A stretch of 64,000 nucleotides of DNA, from positions 2,590,001 to 2,654,000 of the forward strand of contig CP001769.1 in the NCBI GenBank assembly GCA_000024525.1, written 5' to 3'. The translations under genes were made by a program, and so were the position numbers. The notes beneath the pieces are model-generated. The model saw nothing but the letters and a program-made list of their open reading frames with translations, did no database searches and was not told the origin of the DNA. Positions 10,464-19,664 of the stretch are shown piece after piece. The stretch comes from Spirosoma linguale DSM 74. GTDB taxonomy: Bacteria > Bacteroidota > Bacteroidia > Cytophagales > Spirosomataceae. Position 1 is the stretch's first letter. Every line of letters begins with the position of its first letter.

Positions 10464-11666
10464 ATGAACATACGCCTTTGGTTGACCTGTTGGACGCTCT
10501 GGTTTCTCCCCCAGCTAATAAACGCACAAGTCGCTGATAATCGGCTTTGTGTTGGGACAAGTAATCAAATCTATTCAACCCTTCTGAAGGAAACCCGAAC
10601 AGTTTGGGTTCACCTACCGGCTCATTCTGACCCCAAACAACGCTATCCCGTCCTGTATGTGTTGGATGGGGAGAATCATTTTGGGGCTACTGTTGGCATG
10701 ACCCAGCAAATGGCCGGTGTTTGGCCTGAAATGATCGTCGTTGGTATTACCAATACGGTTCGAGAACGGGATCTAACGCCCGCTCGCTCGACGACGGATA
10801 CTCATCAACCCGTTGTTTATAGTGGCCAAGAGGACTTTCTGCAGTTTATCGGGCAGGAATTAATTCCCTACATTGATTCACGTTTTCCGACCACATCCTA
10901 TCGACTGCTCAGTGGTCATTCCTTAGGCGGCTTGACGGTAATCAACGCCCTGCTATATAACACCCAGTTGTTTAATGCCTACATTGCCCTCGAGCCTAGT
11001 CTATGGTGGGATAATCAGCAGTTTCTACAAGCGGTCGAAAAAAAGCTAGCCACTAAGACGTTCACCAATACATCGTTATTCATGGCGGTGGCCAATCCAA
11101 CGCTGGCTACGGGATTGGATACGGTTCGTGCGTTACGCGATACGACTGCCAAAACCATGCTGTATCGGTCGGTGACTCAGTTCATCAAGGGCCTCAGGCG
11201 TTATCCGAACAATGGCTTACGATGGAATTCGCAATTCTTTCCTGATGAACGGCACGGAACGATCCAGCTCGTTGGCCAATATAAAGCCCTTACTACTTTA
11301 TTTGATTATTATCCCTTTCGAACGAGTCAGTTTGAAAACCATCCCGAGCTGGACATGGATTCGGTTCTGGTGGCTCATTACAAGACTGTCTCGGCTAGAC
11401 TGGGCTACACCGTATTGCCGTCCGAGGAACTGGTCAATAATTTGGGCTACACCAGCATGGGCTTAGGGCAGCCCCAGAAAGCCTATGCCTTTTTCAAACG
11501 GAATGTTGAGACGTATCCCAAAAGCGCCAATGCCTATGATAGCTTAGGCGACTATTTTGTCTGGCAAGGGGAAAAAATAAAAGCGATCGCGGCATTTCGA
11601 CACGCCTTGAGCTTACAGGAAACGGCCGATACCCGCCGTAAACTGGACGAGTTACTCAAAAAATGA
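10464..11666 (+). CDS. secreted alpha/beta-hydrolase esterase with C-terminal TPR
   Basis: 400 residues. The signal peptide ends at INAQ. A Fes/IroE-type esterase domain (putative esterase family) follows, with Ser in SGHSLGGL, the strand YPVLYVLDGE and the catalytic His expected in FPDERHGTI. The C-terminal 80 residues read as tetratricopeptide helices (LVNNLGYTSMGLGQPQKAYAFFKRN, SANAYDSLGDYF). Family members hydrolyse siderophore or acyl esters in the periplasm; the substrate here is unknown. TACTTTTG at 10441-10448 resembles a -7 box without a clear -33 partner. The next hydrolase begins 9 bp downstream, so they form an operon. Confidence 0.85.
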   Translation: MNIRLWLTCWTLWFLPQLINAQVADNRLCVGTSNQIYSTLLKETRTVWVHLPAHSDPKQRYPVLYVLDGENHFGATVGMTQQMAGVWPEMIVVGITNTVRERDLTPARSTTDTHQPVVYSGQEDFLQFIGQELIPYIDSRFPTTSYRLLSGHSLGGLTVINALLYNTQLFNAYIALEPSLWWDNQQFLQAVEKKLATKTFTNTSLFMAVANPTLATGLDTVRALRDTTAKTMLYRSVTQFIKGLRRYPNNGLRWNSQFFPDERHGTIQLVGQYKALTTLFDYYPFRTSQFENHPELDMDSVLVAHYKTVSARLGYTVLPSEELVNNLGYTSMGLGQPQKAYAFFKRNVETYPKSANAYDSLGDYFVWQGEKIKAIAAFRHALSLQETADTRRKLDELLKK

Positions 11667-11675
11667 TCCTCCCTA

Positions 11676-13109
11676 ATGACTCAATTTAACCGTTTAGTAG
11701 CCTCTGTAGGCGTTCTGTTGAGTTTGCTGCAGATGGCTCAGGCTCAACCGGGACGGGTACGTAAGCTGGAACCTTGCCCCTGCGCCGTTCAGGTTGACAG
11801 CAGCTTTCGCACGCGTTGTGCCTACCTGATCGTGCCTGAGAACCGAAAAAAAGCAACTGAGAAAACCATAAAGCTCCCTTTCATGGTGGTTGAGAGTAAA
11901 AATCCAGGTAAACGGAAGGACCCGCTTTTATTCACTGCTGGTGGACCGGGCAGTAGTTCTTTAGGCTGGAGCCGGGGAGCCGCTAAAAGTTCGATTATTG
12001 AGAACCGTGATTGTATCGCTTTCGAACAGCGGGGTACTCACTTCGCCATCCCGAATCTATGGAGCGATGAACTGAGTAACACGATCAAAGAAGCGTACCG
12101 GAAAAACCTGAACAAAGACAGTATGATGGTAGTCGGTGTCAAACGCTACAAAAAGGCACTGGAAGCCAAAGGCATTGACCTGTCTGGTTACAATACCGAT
12201 GAAACGGTGGCGGATATCCACGATCTGATTGCTACGCTGCGGCTTGACTCGGTTAACCTAGCCGGCATTTCGTACAGCGGAGGGCTCATGCTGGCTGTAC
12301 TTCAGAAAGATCCGACTCCCATCCGATCGCTGATTCTGGATTCGCCCCTGCCGACGTTTGTCCCCATTGATGAAGATGAACCGGCTAACTTCCACGAATC
12401 GCTGGTTACGCTGTTTCGTCATGTGGAGACGGATTCAACGGATAAGATGCGGTATGGTCATCTACAAGCAAATTTCGAGCGTTACTTTACGTCCATCGTC
12501 GGTAAAACGTTTACCATTCCCTACCTCGAAAAAGGGACCACGGATACGCTACGGATTCAGTACACCCGCCGTGATTTGTTAGGCATTCTTGTCAATACCC
12601 AGCCTAAATATATTCCGTATGTCATTACCGAACTGGTGAAGGGAAATCACTACCAGCATATCAAAGGCATGCTGGATGGTCTCTTTGCGAATAATAATGG
12701 GCCTTCGGGTATGCGCTTATCGGTTTACTGCGCTGACCAAGCGGCCTATCACAGTGAACAAGTACGGCAGCAACTCTACGATACCTACCCCTACCTGAAA
12801 GGCTATCACATCAACGATGTGTACCAGGAGCTGTGCGATTGCTGGAAGGTTCCCCCCATTAAGCCGGAAACAAAGCAGCCTTTTTATTCTACCAAGCCCA
12901 CGCTGCTGGCCGATGGTGAATTAGACAATGCGTGTCGCCCGCTATATATCGACCAGATTCATCACTATATGCCCAACAGCCAGCGACTTTTATTTATAGA
13001 TCGTGGTCACGGCGTCTCTGGAGCCGATTTCACCCAGTTTATGCAGCAGTTTCTAGCTAATCCCTACCAGAAACTGACCTCACAGAAAAAGGAAATTGTC
13101 GCCTATTAG
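11676..13109 (+). CDS. secreted TAP-like alpha/beta-hydrolase
   Basis: 477 residues with a signal peptide (SLLQMAQAQ). The fold resembles tripeptidyl/prolyl aminopeptidases: oxyanion loop GGPGSSS, nucleophile in GISYSGG, Asp in DGELDNACRP, and His in DRGHGVSG near the C terminus. A Cys pair in the N-terminal strand (CPCAVQVDSSFRTRCAYLIVPEN) matches this secreted family. It probably removes short peptides or cleaves esters in the periplasm or outside. It is second in an operon with the esterase just upstream, suggesting a joint degradative role under the AraC regulator at 9588. Confidence 0.85.
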   Translation: MTQFNRLVASVGVLLSLLQMAQAQPGRVRKLEPCPCAVQVDSSFRTRCAYLIVPENRKKATEKTIKLPFMVVESKNPGKRKDPLLFTAGGPGSSSLGWSRGAAKSSIIENRDCIAFEQRGTHFAIPNLWSDELSNTIKEAYRKNLNKDSMMVVGVKRYKKALEAKGIDLSGYNTDETVADIHDLIATLRLDSVNLAGISYSGGLMLAVLQKDPTPIRSLILDSPLPTFVPIDEDEPANFHESLVTLFRHVETDSTDKMRYGHLQANFERYFTSIVGKTFTIPYLEKGTTDTLRIQYTRRDLLGILVNTQPKYIPYVITELVKGNHYQHIKGMLDGLFANNNGPSGMRLSVYCADQAAYHSEQVRQQLYDTYPYLKGYHINDVYQELCDCWKVPPIKPETKQPFYSTKPTLLADGELDNACRPLYIDQIHHYMPNSQRLLFIDRGHGVSGADFTQFMQQFLANPYQKLTSQKKEIVAY

Positions 13110-13420
13110 GGGCTTGCAAGCTGAGGCAGCTCAGACCGCTAATCGAGATGACTGATGGTCGGTGTAATGGTGGCCCAACAGTAGGGAGGTGCTGTTAATG
13201 AGCTATAGGAACAAAGAGAGAAGTCTGCCAAGTGATTTTCAACTTTGAGCGTGACAATTCTGATAGGATAATCATTTGTCTAAGTTTAGGTTTTCATCTA
13301 AAAAAAGCTCATAAAATGGGCGATTAAAGAGACGGAAAAAGTAAAGACTTTAAGCAGTAATTGGGGACTTAACTCATTTAAAGCTTACAGAGGGTAGATC
13401 AATTTTTTAGCGTAAACCGA
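13110..13420. other. convergent intergenic region with a degenerate repeat
   Basis: Between two convergent genes. The segment 13294-13334 (CTAAAAAAAGCTCATAAAAT, GGGCGATTAAAGAGAC) resembles a collapsed copy of the dispersed intergenic repeat. No gene was seen. Confidence 0.4.
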
Positions 13421-14056
13421 TCAAGGTTGATTCGTACTCTCCTTCATCAGCCGAGCATACATCACATCAAAATCTTTTGTCTTTAGACTAGCCACCTCCT
13501 GGGTGTTCCGTTCTTCAATGGGAGCCAACAAGGCTTGGCAGAGGTTGATGATTTCGGTATTAACACCATTAAAGATCATTTCGCCCGCCTTTGAACTGTA
13601 CTGATAGCTGGCTGATAAGGCCTGGATCCCTTTTTCGGTTAAGCTGATTAGCTTCGCTCGTTTATCGGCTGGATCAGCACGTTCTACAATGTAATCCTCT
13701 TCGTGTAAGCGACTGATTGCCTCCATACCAGTCGTGTATTCAGCAAAAAGGTACTGGATTAATTCGGTCTTTCGTACTTCCCCTAGATACCGTAGGCCAT
13801 TTAAATAGTAAAAGCTTTCGGCCGTTGGCAGACCGGTTTTAGCCATAGCCGCCCGATGATACAACGCAAAAGCACTCGTTATCCGACCTAAGATTTTTAG
13901 CAGCCCACCAATCTGTTGCTGACGGTCATAATTCGATTCTGCCTCGGTTGCCTTTTGTTGAGCTAACTGGTATTGGCAAAATTGCTCAACGGATTGATTC
14001 GGATATTGCTGATCGAACTCCGCCCAGGCAGTGACTAACTCAACTATCTTGCTCAT
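13421..14056 (-). CDS. MarR-like winged-helix regulator
   Basis: 211 residues. The centre is a winged helix: FYYLNGLRYLGEVRKTELIQYLF, recognition helix TTGMEAISRLHEEDYIVERA, and wing DPADKRAKLISLTEKG, the last being the MarR signature. The N-terminal 70 residues and the helical C terminus would form the dimer interface; the protein is longer than the usual 140-160 residues. It is transcribed away from the glycosidase-like gene at 14168, with a perfect palindrome in the gap, so autoregulation together with control of that gene is a reasonable inference. Confidence 0.85.
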   Translation of the reverse strand: MSKIVELVTAWAEFDQQYPNQSVEQFCQYQLAQQKATEAESNYDRQQQIGGLLKILGRITSAFALYHRAAMAKTGLPTAESFYYLNGLRYLGEVRKTELIQYLFAEYTTGMEAISRLHEEDYIVERADPADKRAKLISLTEKGIQALSASYQYSSKAGEMIFNGVNTEIINLCQALLAPIEERNTQEVASLKTKDFDVMYARLMKESTNQP

Positions 14057-14108
14057 CTCGCAATTATAACGCTTCCGATGTATATATTAAAAAAAGCAAT
14101 AATAAATT

Positions 14109-14138
14109 AAATATATATATCGCATTGCATATATATTT
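14109..14138. promoter_or_regulatory. perfect palindrome between MarR and glycosidase-like genes
   Basis: AAATATATAT (14109-14118) and ATATATATTT (14129-14138) are perfect inverted arms around a 10-bp spacer. TATATTTG at 14132-14139 overlaps the right arm and fits a -7 box reading toward 14168. This is the position expected for a MarR operator; AT-richness could also make it fortuitous. Confidence 0.5.
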
Positions 14139-14167
14139 GCTTAATAAACTACAAAAGCGACATAATT

Positions 14168-15160
14168 ATGCGGGTTATGGAACAAAACCCTTTTCTATTT
14201 GGCATTTACCTCGGTGGGGTAGCCGGAATAGACAACGAAGTTGGGTTAACGGTCAGCAAAGCTGATAAACCCGGTGCTATCTGTCAGGCTTTAGATACCC
14301 TTCAAGGAGAAAAGAATTTATTTATTGTCCGCAATTATCTCCACTTCAAGGGTGTCCCTCAAATTGATTCAGTCAATGAGGCCGTGCAAAACGCTCATCA
14401 GTATTGTGGGCCAAACCGAAAACTTGATTTAGTACTGTGCTTTCAGACAACCGTTTACTCCTCCTCTATATGGCAGCAATTTATTCATCAAGTACTCGAT
14501 TACTATGGACCTGTTTTACATTCTATACAGATTGCCGAAGAGCCTAATATGTATCAGTTTCCGGGTGATGGGACATTTCCTCAAATTAGTCAAGTTATTG
14601 TTGATGGGGTCATCTTCGCCAAGCAAGAGATTCGCAAAAGAGGTTTACCTATACAAGTGGGTTTTAATGCAGTGCCCTGTTTTGATAAGGCCGATCCCTT
14701 TTGGAATAGCTTACGCCAGTTACTAGACGCTAGTTTTCTTGATTCACTAGATTATGTTGGGCTCGACTTTTTTCCGGATGTGTTTAGACCCATCAATCCA
14801 GATAGTCAGGAAGGTGATATTCATAAAATGGTCGAGGGGCTACTCCATCATTTTCGGGACGTAAATCTAAAAACTACCGGTATTGATCAAACCATTTCTA
14901 TTCGTATTACAGAACATGGTTGGCCTACAGGTCCTACTCGAAGTCCTGAACGCCAAGCCTACTTATTGAATACGATAATTCGTGGTATTTACGCTTGTCG
15001 AACGGAACTCAATATCACTCATTATGAGCTTTTCTCGTTGCGTGATGCCGATAGTGAGAACCCTAACTTATTTTATCAGTTTGGCCTACTTCAAGATGAC
15101 TACTCGGCAAAACCTGCCTTTTATACCTATCAACAATTAATTGAAGAATTATCTTCATAA
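14168..15160 (+). CDS. glycoside-hydrolase-like TIM-barrel protein
   Basis: 330 residues, no signal peptide, hence cytoplasmic. The pattern is a (beta/alpha)8 glycosidase of clan A type: a strand ending in IQIAEEPNM places one acidic residue, and ISIRITEHGWPTGP places a second Glu at the end of a later strand, as in clan-A acid/base and nucleophile pairs. The end THYELFSLRDADS, then FGLLQDDYSAKPAFYTY, is the usual final strand and helix. I do not recognise the family or substrate. The start could also be ATG 14177. It is divergent from a MarR-like regulator, the likely controller. Confidence 0.6.
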   Translation: MRVMEQNPFLFGIYLGGVAGIDNEVGLTVSKADKPGAICQALDTLQGEKNLFIVRNYLHFKGVPQIDSVNEAVQNAHQYCGPNRKLDLVLCFQTTVYSSSIWQQFIHQVLDYYGPVLHSIQIAEEPNMYQFPGDGTFPQISQVIVDGVIFAKQEIRKRGLPIQVGFNAVPCFDKADPFWNSLRQLLDASFLDSLDYVGLDFFPDVFRPINPDSQEGDIHKMVEGLLHHFRDVNLKTTGIDQTISIRITEHGWPTGPTRSPERQAYLLNTIIRGIYACRTELNITHYELFSLRDADSENPNLFYQFGLLQDDYSAKPAFYTYQQLIEELSS

Positions 15161-15215
15161 GTGCATCCAATCGACCTTGGTACAGAGAAAGCTTAGATTC
15201 AATTCCAAAACAACC

Positions 15216-15312
15216 GTCTCAAAATATGCTCCCGCTTGAGACCAAGGAGCGTTCATGTACATGCTTCAATAATTAGGCGTTTAATTGGAGGGTTTGTTTT
15301 ACTAACTGTCAA
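15216..15312 (+). repeat. dispersed intergenic repeat, copy 3 (best-formed)
   Basis: GTCTCAAAATATGCTCCCGC, TTGAGACCAAGGAGCGTTCA, TGTACATGCTTC, AGGCGTTTAATTGG and TTTACTAACTGTCAA. TCTCAA pairs with TTGAGA, and the enclosed GCTCC pairs perfectly with the downstream GGAGC, giving interleaved arms. Confidence 0.8.
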
Positions 15313-15500
15313 CGCCTATCCGTAGTTACGTTTGACCGTGATTTGTCAAGGCGGCTTGTGCCGTATCTTTATGTAGATAAATGATCCCTACTAAGACCCC
15401 CTTCTACTATTGGACCAGTAGGAAAAGCACGGATGAACGTTTCGTCAGCAATTGGCTTTTTGATAAACGTTCATCCGTGCGATTAAGTGGCTAATACGTT

Positions 15501-15890
15501 TTAGTGCAAAGCAGAAAAGCGACGGACAATTGCGTAGCCCATGAGGCTAAACGGAATAATGCCAGCCATCAATAGAGCCCAAAACCAAAGAGGATGGATC
15601 GTAGTTAGCCAAAGCCAGCCCACAATCAACTGCAGGATAACACCTACGACGTAAATCGCCTTGCTCATGTTGCTGATCCTGGCCGTTACCATACCACCCA
15701 CGATACAACTGCTATAAACATAAACCAATTTTATAAAAAGCTGGATGGTTACCAATCCGTTTACCGAGGGATTTTCTAACAATTTATTTGCTTCAGGATA
15801 AAGTAACCCATGTAGATAAGCGAAAACTGAACTTAAAAATGCAGTACAAAAAACGCCTAACAGAATTGATACAACCGCTTTGATTTTCAT
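15501..15890 (-). CDS. small four-helix membrane protein
   Basis: 129 residues with four hydrophobic segments (about 5-25, 48-68, 78-97, 101-120), the second and third separated by a short polar loop (RISNMSKA). I recognise no family. It starts 8 bp after the monooxygenase stop on the same strand and is probably co-transcribed with it. Small DoxX- or DUF-like membrane proteins often accompany such oxidoreductases in Bacteroidota, but the sequence offers no active-site residues. Confidence 0.6.
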   Translation of the reverse strand: MKIKAVVSILLGVFCTAFLSSVFAYLHGLLYPEANKLLENPSVNGLVTIQLFIKLVYVYSSCIVGGMVTARISNMSKAIYVVGVILQLIVGWLWLTTIHPLWFWALLMAGIIPFSLMGYAIVRRFSALH

Positions 15891-15898
15891 CGGTTTGG

Positions 15899-17074
15899 CT
15901 ATTGGTAGAAAAAATGAAGTTGGTCATCGGTCAAGACCAGCTGAGCGGTCATGCGCTGGTATAAATCGGCTTCGGATGCGGTGCTGAAGTACCTGGTGAA
16001 CGCGTTCAAACTAGCTTCATTTTGGGGCAGAAACGTTTCGGCGTTGCTTCGGGCATTGCGCTGAAATTTTTCAATGATCGGCTGCATCAACGCATTGTAG
16101 TGCTGACAAGCCAAGCTGATCTCATCGGGGGATTGGCTAATAAAATGCGCCAATGCTTTAGCCCCGTACAGTGATAAAGAAGCGCCCATGCCCGACAAGG
16201 CAGTAGGACAGTAACCGGCATCACCGACCAGCACAATCCGATTGTTGACCAGATTGGGGGCATGAGCCATCCCCATTTTATCCGAAAACAGCAGCCCATG
16301 GTGCAGGAAGCGGTCAATCAATTGTTGCACCTCGCTACCATACCCTTTAAAGGTCTCCGTTAACAGCTGATCTGTTTTGGCCTGGAGTTGGGCTACCTCA
16401 TCGGTGTTGTAGATATAACACTGCATAGCCAGCTCATCAGAACTGATCGGATAGATAGCCAAACTTTTGTTGACGTCGATAAACGTTTTGAAACTACCTA
16501 CAGGATAGGTATGAGGCTCGTTTAGTCGACCACCCATGTAAAAAACATTGAAGTCTTCCACATGGCTGCCGGCTATATAGCGGTTGCGGGTTGTTGATCG
16601 TAGTCCTTCCGAAACCAGTAGAAGATCCGCTTCAATCAGTTGGCCATTGGACAGGGTAGCCTTGACGGTTTGCCCAATTTGTTCTACTTGTTCCAGGCGG
16701 GTATCCAACAGAATCGTTACCTTATCCTGAATGGCATGAACGAGTAGGTGATGAAGTCCGCCCCGGGTTATCAGGCGGATCGACTGGTTGATCTGCTGAT
16801 TCATCCTCTCGTAACTGACACGGCGAATCAGCTGTCCATCCGAATCCACAAAGTTCATATACTCTGACGGTGCGGAAGCATCCAGCAGCTGCTGACCAAG
16901 CCCAAGCTCTTCCATGATGGTCACCCCAAAGCTTTTTAAGGAAAGCAGAAAGCCGGCCTGGGTGAAGTCGTTCACTTTGTCGAGCACAATAATCTGGTGA
17001 CCTTGTTTTTGTAAAAGAATAGCGGCCGCTAGACCCGCTATACCGCCCCCTGAAATGATGATTCGTTTTCTCAT
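15899..17074 (-). CDS. FAD-dependent monooxygenase (PHBH/TetX-like)
   Basis: 391 residues from ATG 17074, chosen because the Rossmann motif GGGIAGLAAAILLQKQG starts right after MRKRIII; the GTG at 17101 would add an unlikely leader. The second FAD motif is GDAGYCPTALSGMGASLSLYGAKALA (VGDA plus helix), and the mid-domain DG-like region is VSEGLRSTTRN. Enzymes of this class use NAD(P)H and O2 to hydroxylate aromatic or polycyclic compounds, including antibiotics in the TetX branch. It is divergent from the AraC-type regulator at 17163, which likely controls it, and is followed closely by a small membrane protein. Confidence 0.88.
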   Translation of the reverse strand: MRKRIIISGGGIAGLAAAILLQKQGHQIIVLDKVNDFTQAGFLLSLKSFGVTIMEELGLGQQLLDASAPSEYMNFVDSDGQLIRRVSYERMNQQINQSIRLITRGGLHHLLVHAIQDKVTILLDTRLEQVEQIGQTVKATLSNGQLIEADLLLVSEGLRSTTRNRYIAGSHVEDFNVFYMGGRLNEPHTYPVGSFKTFIDVNKSLAIYPISSDELAMQCYIYNTDEVAQLQAKTDQLLTETFKGYGSEVQQLIDRFLHHGLLFSDKMGMAHAPNLVNNRIVLVGDAGYCPTALSGMGASLSLYGAKALAHFISQSPDEISLACQHYNALMQPIIEKFQRNARSNAETFLPQNEASLNAFTRYFSTASEADLYQRMTAQLVLTDDQLHFFYQ

Positions 17075-17162
17075 GGTTAATGCCGGATATTTTTTAACCA
17101 CAAAATTCCTTACACCTTTACGAACAAAATAGTCGGTTGACTAGAGAAAATAGTCCATAAGT

Positions 17163-18107
17163 ATGGCTTTAGCGGATAACCAGGAAACAATGCTGCAACT
17201 GGCGGTCAAGTTGGGCGTTCCCATGACAACCCATCTGGAGGAGTTAGCGATGCTGGATCTTCACGAACTAAGAATTGTCGATCTGCTTCCCAACATGATG
17301 GTCATGGTTCGTTCGTTAGTCTCCCGGGAATCCTTTTCCTTTCGGAGAGAGCCGATTACACTGATCGAAAAGGGTTTATTGATCACCTTTCAGAATATCG
17401 TTTATGACCCAACGAAAGAAGTCGATGGGCTGAGTTGGGAACTACCTCACGTACGGGTGATGCCGCTACAACTGGCCAGTGAGATCCAGTTTCCCAAGCA
17501 ATCCCATATCCAACAAATCACAATTCTGATTGAGCTAGTTTATCTTAAGCAATTCCTTGGCAGCGATCAGCACCAGTTTAGTTATCTGTTTGAGCAGGAC
17601 AGCACCTTTTGGATTGAAGAGTTTATGTCTCCCCAGATGGCCTTACTGGTTGAGGAGGTGGTCAGTGCCCACTCGGATGTTGCTCTGTCAGCGTTCTATT
17701 ATCGAACGAAGTTTTTAGGTCTGCTTTACTTGTTATTTGCTACCCTTTCTAGTCGGGAATTGTCTCCCCATTATCGTATGCGATCGGAGGAGATCGATGC
17801 GATCTATAAAGTTAGAAATATCCTGTCTTCCTCCCTGGATCGGCCTATACCCATTGAGGAGTTAGTAAAAGTAAGTGGGATGAACGAACAGAAACTGCGC
17901 CAATTTTTTACCCAGGTATTTGGGAAAGGGCTGTATAGTTATTACCAGCATCTACGCATGCAAGAAGCCGCCCGGCTGCTAAAAGACCGGCGGCTGTCGG
18001 TATCGGAGACGGGCTACCGCTTAGGGTTCAGTAACTTAAGCCACTTTGGTCGATTGTTTGAAGCGCATTTTGGGGTGAAGCCCAAAAAATGGAGCAGTCA
18101 GTATTGA
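17163..18107 (+). CDS. AraC family transcriptional regulator
   Basis: 314 residues: an N-terminal ligand or dimer region of about 200 residues without clear family, then an AraC DNA-binding domain (IPIEELVKVSGMNEQKLRQFFTQVFGKGLYSYYQHLRMQEAARLLK, SVSETGYRLGFSNLSHFGRLFEAHFGVKP). This matches the PchR-like type of Bacteroidota. It sits 88 bp from the divergent flavin monooxygenase, so the two likely form a regulator-target pair. Confidence 0.87.
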   Translation: MALADNQETMLQLAVKLGVPMTTHLEELAMLDLHELRIVDLLPNMMVMVRSLVSRESFSFRREPITLIEKGLLITFQNIVYDPTKEVDGLSWELPHVRVMPLQLASEIQFPKQSHIQQITILIELVYLKQFLGSDQHQFSYLFEQDSTFWIEEFMSPQMALLVEEVVSAHSDVALSAFYYRTKFLGLLYLLFATLSSRELSPHYRMRSEEIDAIYKVRNILSSSLDRPIPIEELVKVSGMNEQKLRQFFTQVFGKGLYSYYQHLRMQEAARLLKDRRLSVSETGYRLGFSNLSHFGRLFEAHFGVKPKKWSSQY

Positions 18108-18169
18108 TGGCTGGCCGAAAAAGGGACTGTTTGGCGATTGAACATAGCTTTCGGTAAATCGCCCTTCAA

Positions 18170-18212
18170 TCTCACAAATGGCTCCCAATTGAGACGATCC
18201 GTAGCACATGCC
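18170..18212 (+). repeat. dispersed intergenic repeat, copy 4 (5' part)
   Basis: TCTCACAAATGGCTCCCAAT then TGAGACGATCCGTAGCACAT. Only the 5' hairpin part is well kept; it begins about 60 bp after the AraC gene. Confidence 0.6.
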
Positions 18213-18377
18213 TAGTTTGATCATACTAAAATGCGCATTGGCTACGTGATTAACTTCGCAACGTATTTCTATGCACACAAAAGGTTTAAGTCGAGCGAGA
18301 GAATGCCTAACCAGATTGAATGACTCCAAGGCGACATCACAACTGTTGTATGAGATCCACTCAAGCATAACGAATTG

Positions 18378-18413
18378 AATACATATAGAAAAGGATGCTT
18401 TTCTATATGTATT
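18378..18413. promoter_or_regulatory. 15-bp perfect inverted repeat upstream of fic
   Basis: AATACATATAGAAAA and TTTTCTATATGTATT are perfect complements around GGATGC. No T-run follows on either strand beyond the arm itself. Immediately after it comes a second short inverted repeat, GCACA-CAA-TGTGC. Located 73 bp before the Fic start, it may be an operator or a leader hairpin. Confidence 0.55.
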
Positions 18414-18486
18414 GCACACAATGTGCATAGAGAACCTCTGCTTTATATGCATGTGTGCTCAGTACCCTATCATTGCTACAGTTTGT

Positions 18487-19611
18487 ATGGCATTTGTTTT
18501 AACGCCTTTACCACCCAAGGTTGATCTGGAAACCCGCGTAGTGCTACGCAAAGTGGCTGCCGCACATCGGTATCTGGCAGAGCTTAAGGGCGTAGCGGCT
18601 ACGATTCCGAACGAATCAATCTTGATCAACACCCTGGCCCTACAGGAAGCGAAAGACTCTTCAGCAGTAGAAAACATCATTACCACCCATGACGATCTGT
18701 TTAGAGCCGAACTCTTCACCGATACCTCTACCAGCCCGGCAACCAAAGAAGTACAACGCTATGCCAGTGCCCTAAAAAAAGGATTTGCCTTAGTGCGCCA
18801 ACAAAAGCTGCTGACTCTACGACACATTATAGCCATTCAGCAGGAATTGGAGCAGAATAATACCGGTTTTCGACGGTTACCTGGCACAACGCTCCGTAAC
18901 GGAGAAACCGGAGAGGTCGTCTACACGCCCCCGCAGGAAGCTGACCAGATTGCAAGCCTGATGACTAACCTCGAAGCGTTTATCAACGACGACACCCTAT
19001 TCGATGCCGACCCGCTGGTAAAGATGGCGGTTGTGCATTACCAGTTTGAAAGCATCCACCCCTTTTGCGATGGAAACGGGCGTATTGGCCGAATTATCAA
19101 TATGCTGTATCTGGTGCAGAAAGACCTGCTCCATTTGCCTATCCTCTACATGAGTCGGTACATTATTCAGCATAAGAGCGGCTACTACGAACGGCTACAG
19201 GCCGTGCGCGACCAACAGGATTGGGAGGGCTGGCTACTGTATATGCTGGATGGGGTAGAACAAACGGCCCGACAAACCATTGTGCTGGTAGAGGCTATTC
19301 GAGAGCTGATGCTGCACTACAAGCACACGCTGCGGCAGCGGTTGCCCAAGCTTTACAGTCAGAACTTGCTTAACAACTTGTTTCAGCATCCTTACACCAA
19401 GATTGATTTTCTGATGGCGGACTTGCACGTGACACGCCTGACGGCCACTCGCTATCTGGACTTACTGACCGAGCAGGGCTTTGTGCATAAACAGAAGATT
19501 GGGCGTAATAATTACTACATCAATCAAGCGTTGATGAAACTGTTTGTGGATGTAGGCAATAGCCAACCGGATGGGCCTACTCCATTGATTCAGACAACGT
19601 CTCATAGCTAA
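18487..19611 (+). CDS. Fic family protein (AMP-transferase)
   Basis: 374 residues from ATG 18487; the upstream extension is Cys-rich and unlike the family. The Fic N-terminal domain carries the inhibitory-helix motif SSAVENI (S/T-xxx-E-G/N type), which can block ATP binding. The catalytic loop HPFCDGNGRIGR is intact at about residues 198-209, and the C terminus is a winged helix (KIDFLMADLHVTRLTATRYLDLLTEQGFV). Fic proteins with this arrangement transfer AMP to Tyr/Thr residues of target proteins and are restrained in cis by the helix; the winged helix suggests DNA binding or autoregulation. It stands alone, preceded by the 15-bp palindrome. Confidence 0.93.
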   Translation: MAFVLTPLPPKVDLETRVVLRKVAAAHRYLAELKGVAATIPNESILINTLALQEAKDSSAVENIITTHDDLFRAELFTDTSTSPATKEVQRYASALKKGFALVRQQKLLTLRHIIAIQQELEQNNTGFRRLPGTTLRNGETGEVVYTPPQEADQIASLMTNLEAFINDDTLFDADPLVKMAVVHYQFESIHPFCDGNGRIGRIINMLYLVQKDLLHLPILYMSRYIIQHKSGYYERLQAVRDQQDWEGWLLYMLDGVEQTARQTIVLVEAIRELMLHYKHTLRQRLPKLYSQNLLNNLFQHPYTKIDFLMADLHVTRLTATRYLDLLTEQGFVHKQKIGRNNYYINQALMKLFVDVGNSQPDGPTPLIQTTSHS

Positions 19612-19664
19612 CAAGGGAGTATTGATACGTAGCCTGTCAGGAGGAAACTAAAGGCTGCCCAATC

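Noticed and set aside
13294..13334. Full repeat copy after the TAP-like hydrolase
   Set aside because: Only short stretches agree, so it is noted as degenerate rather than counted.
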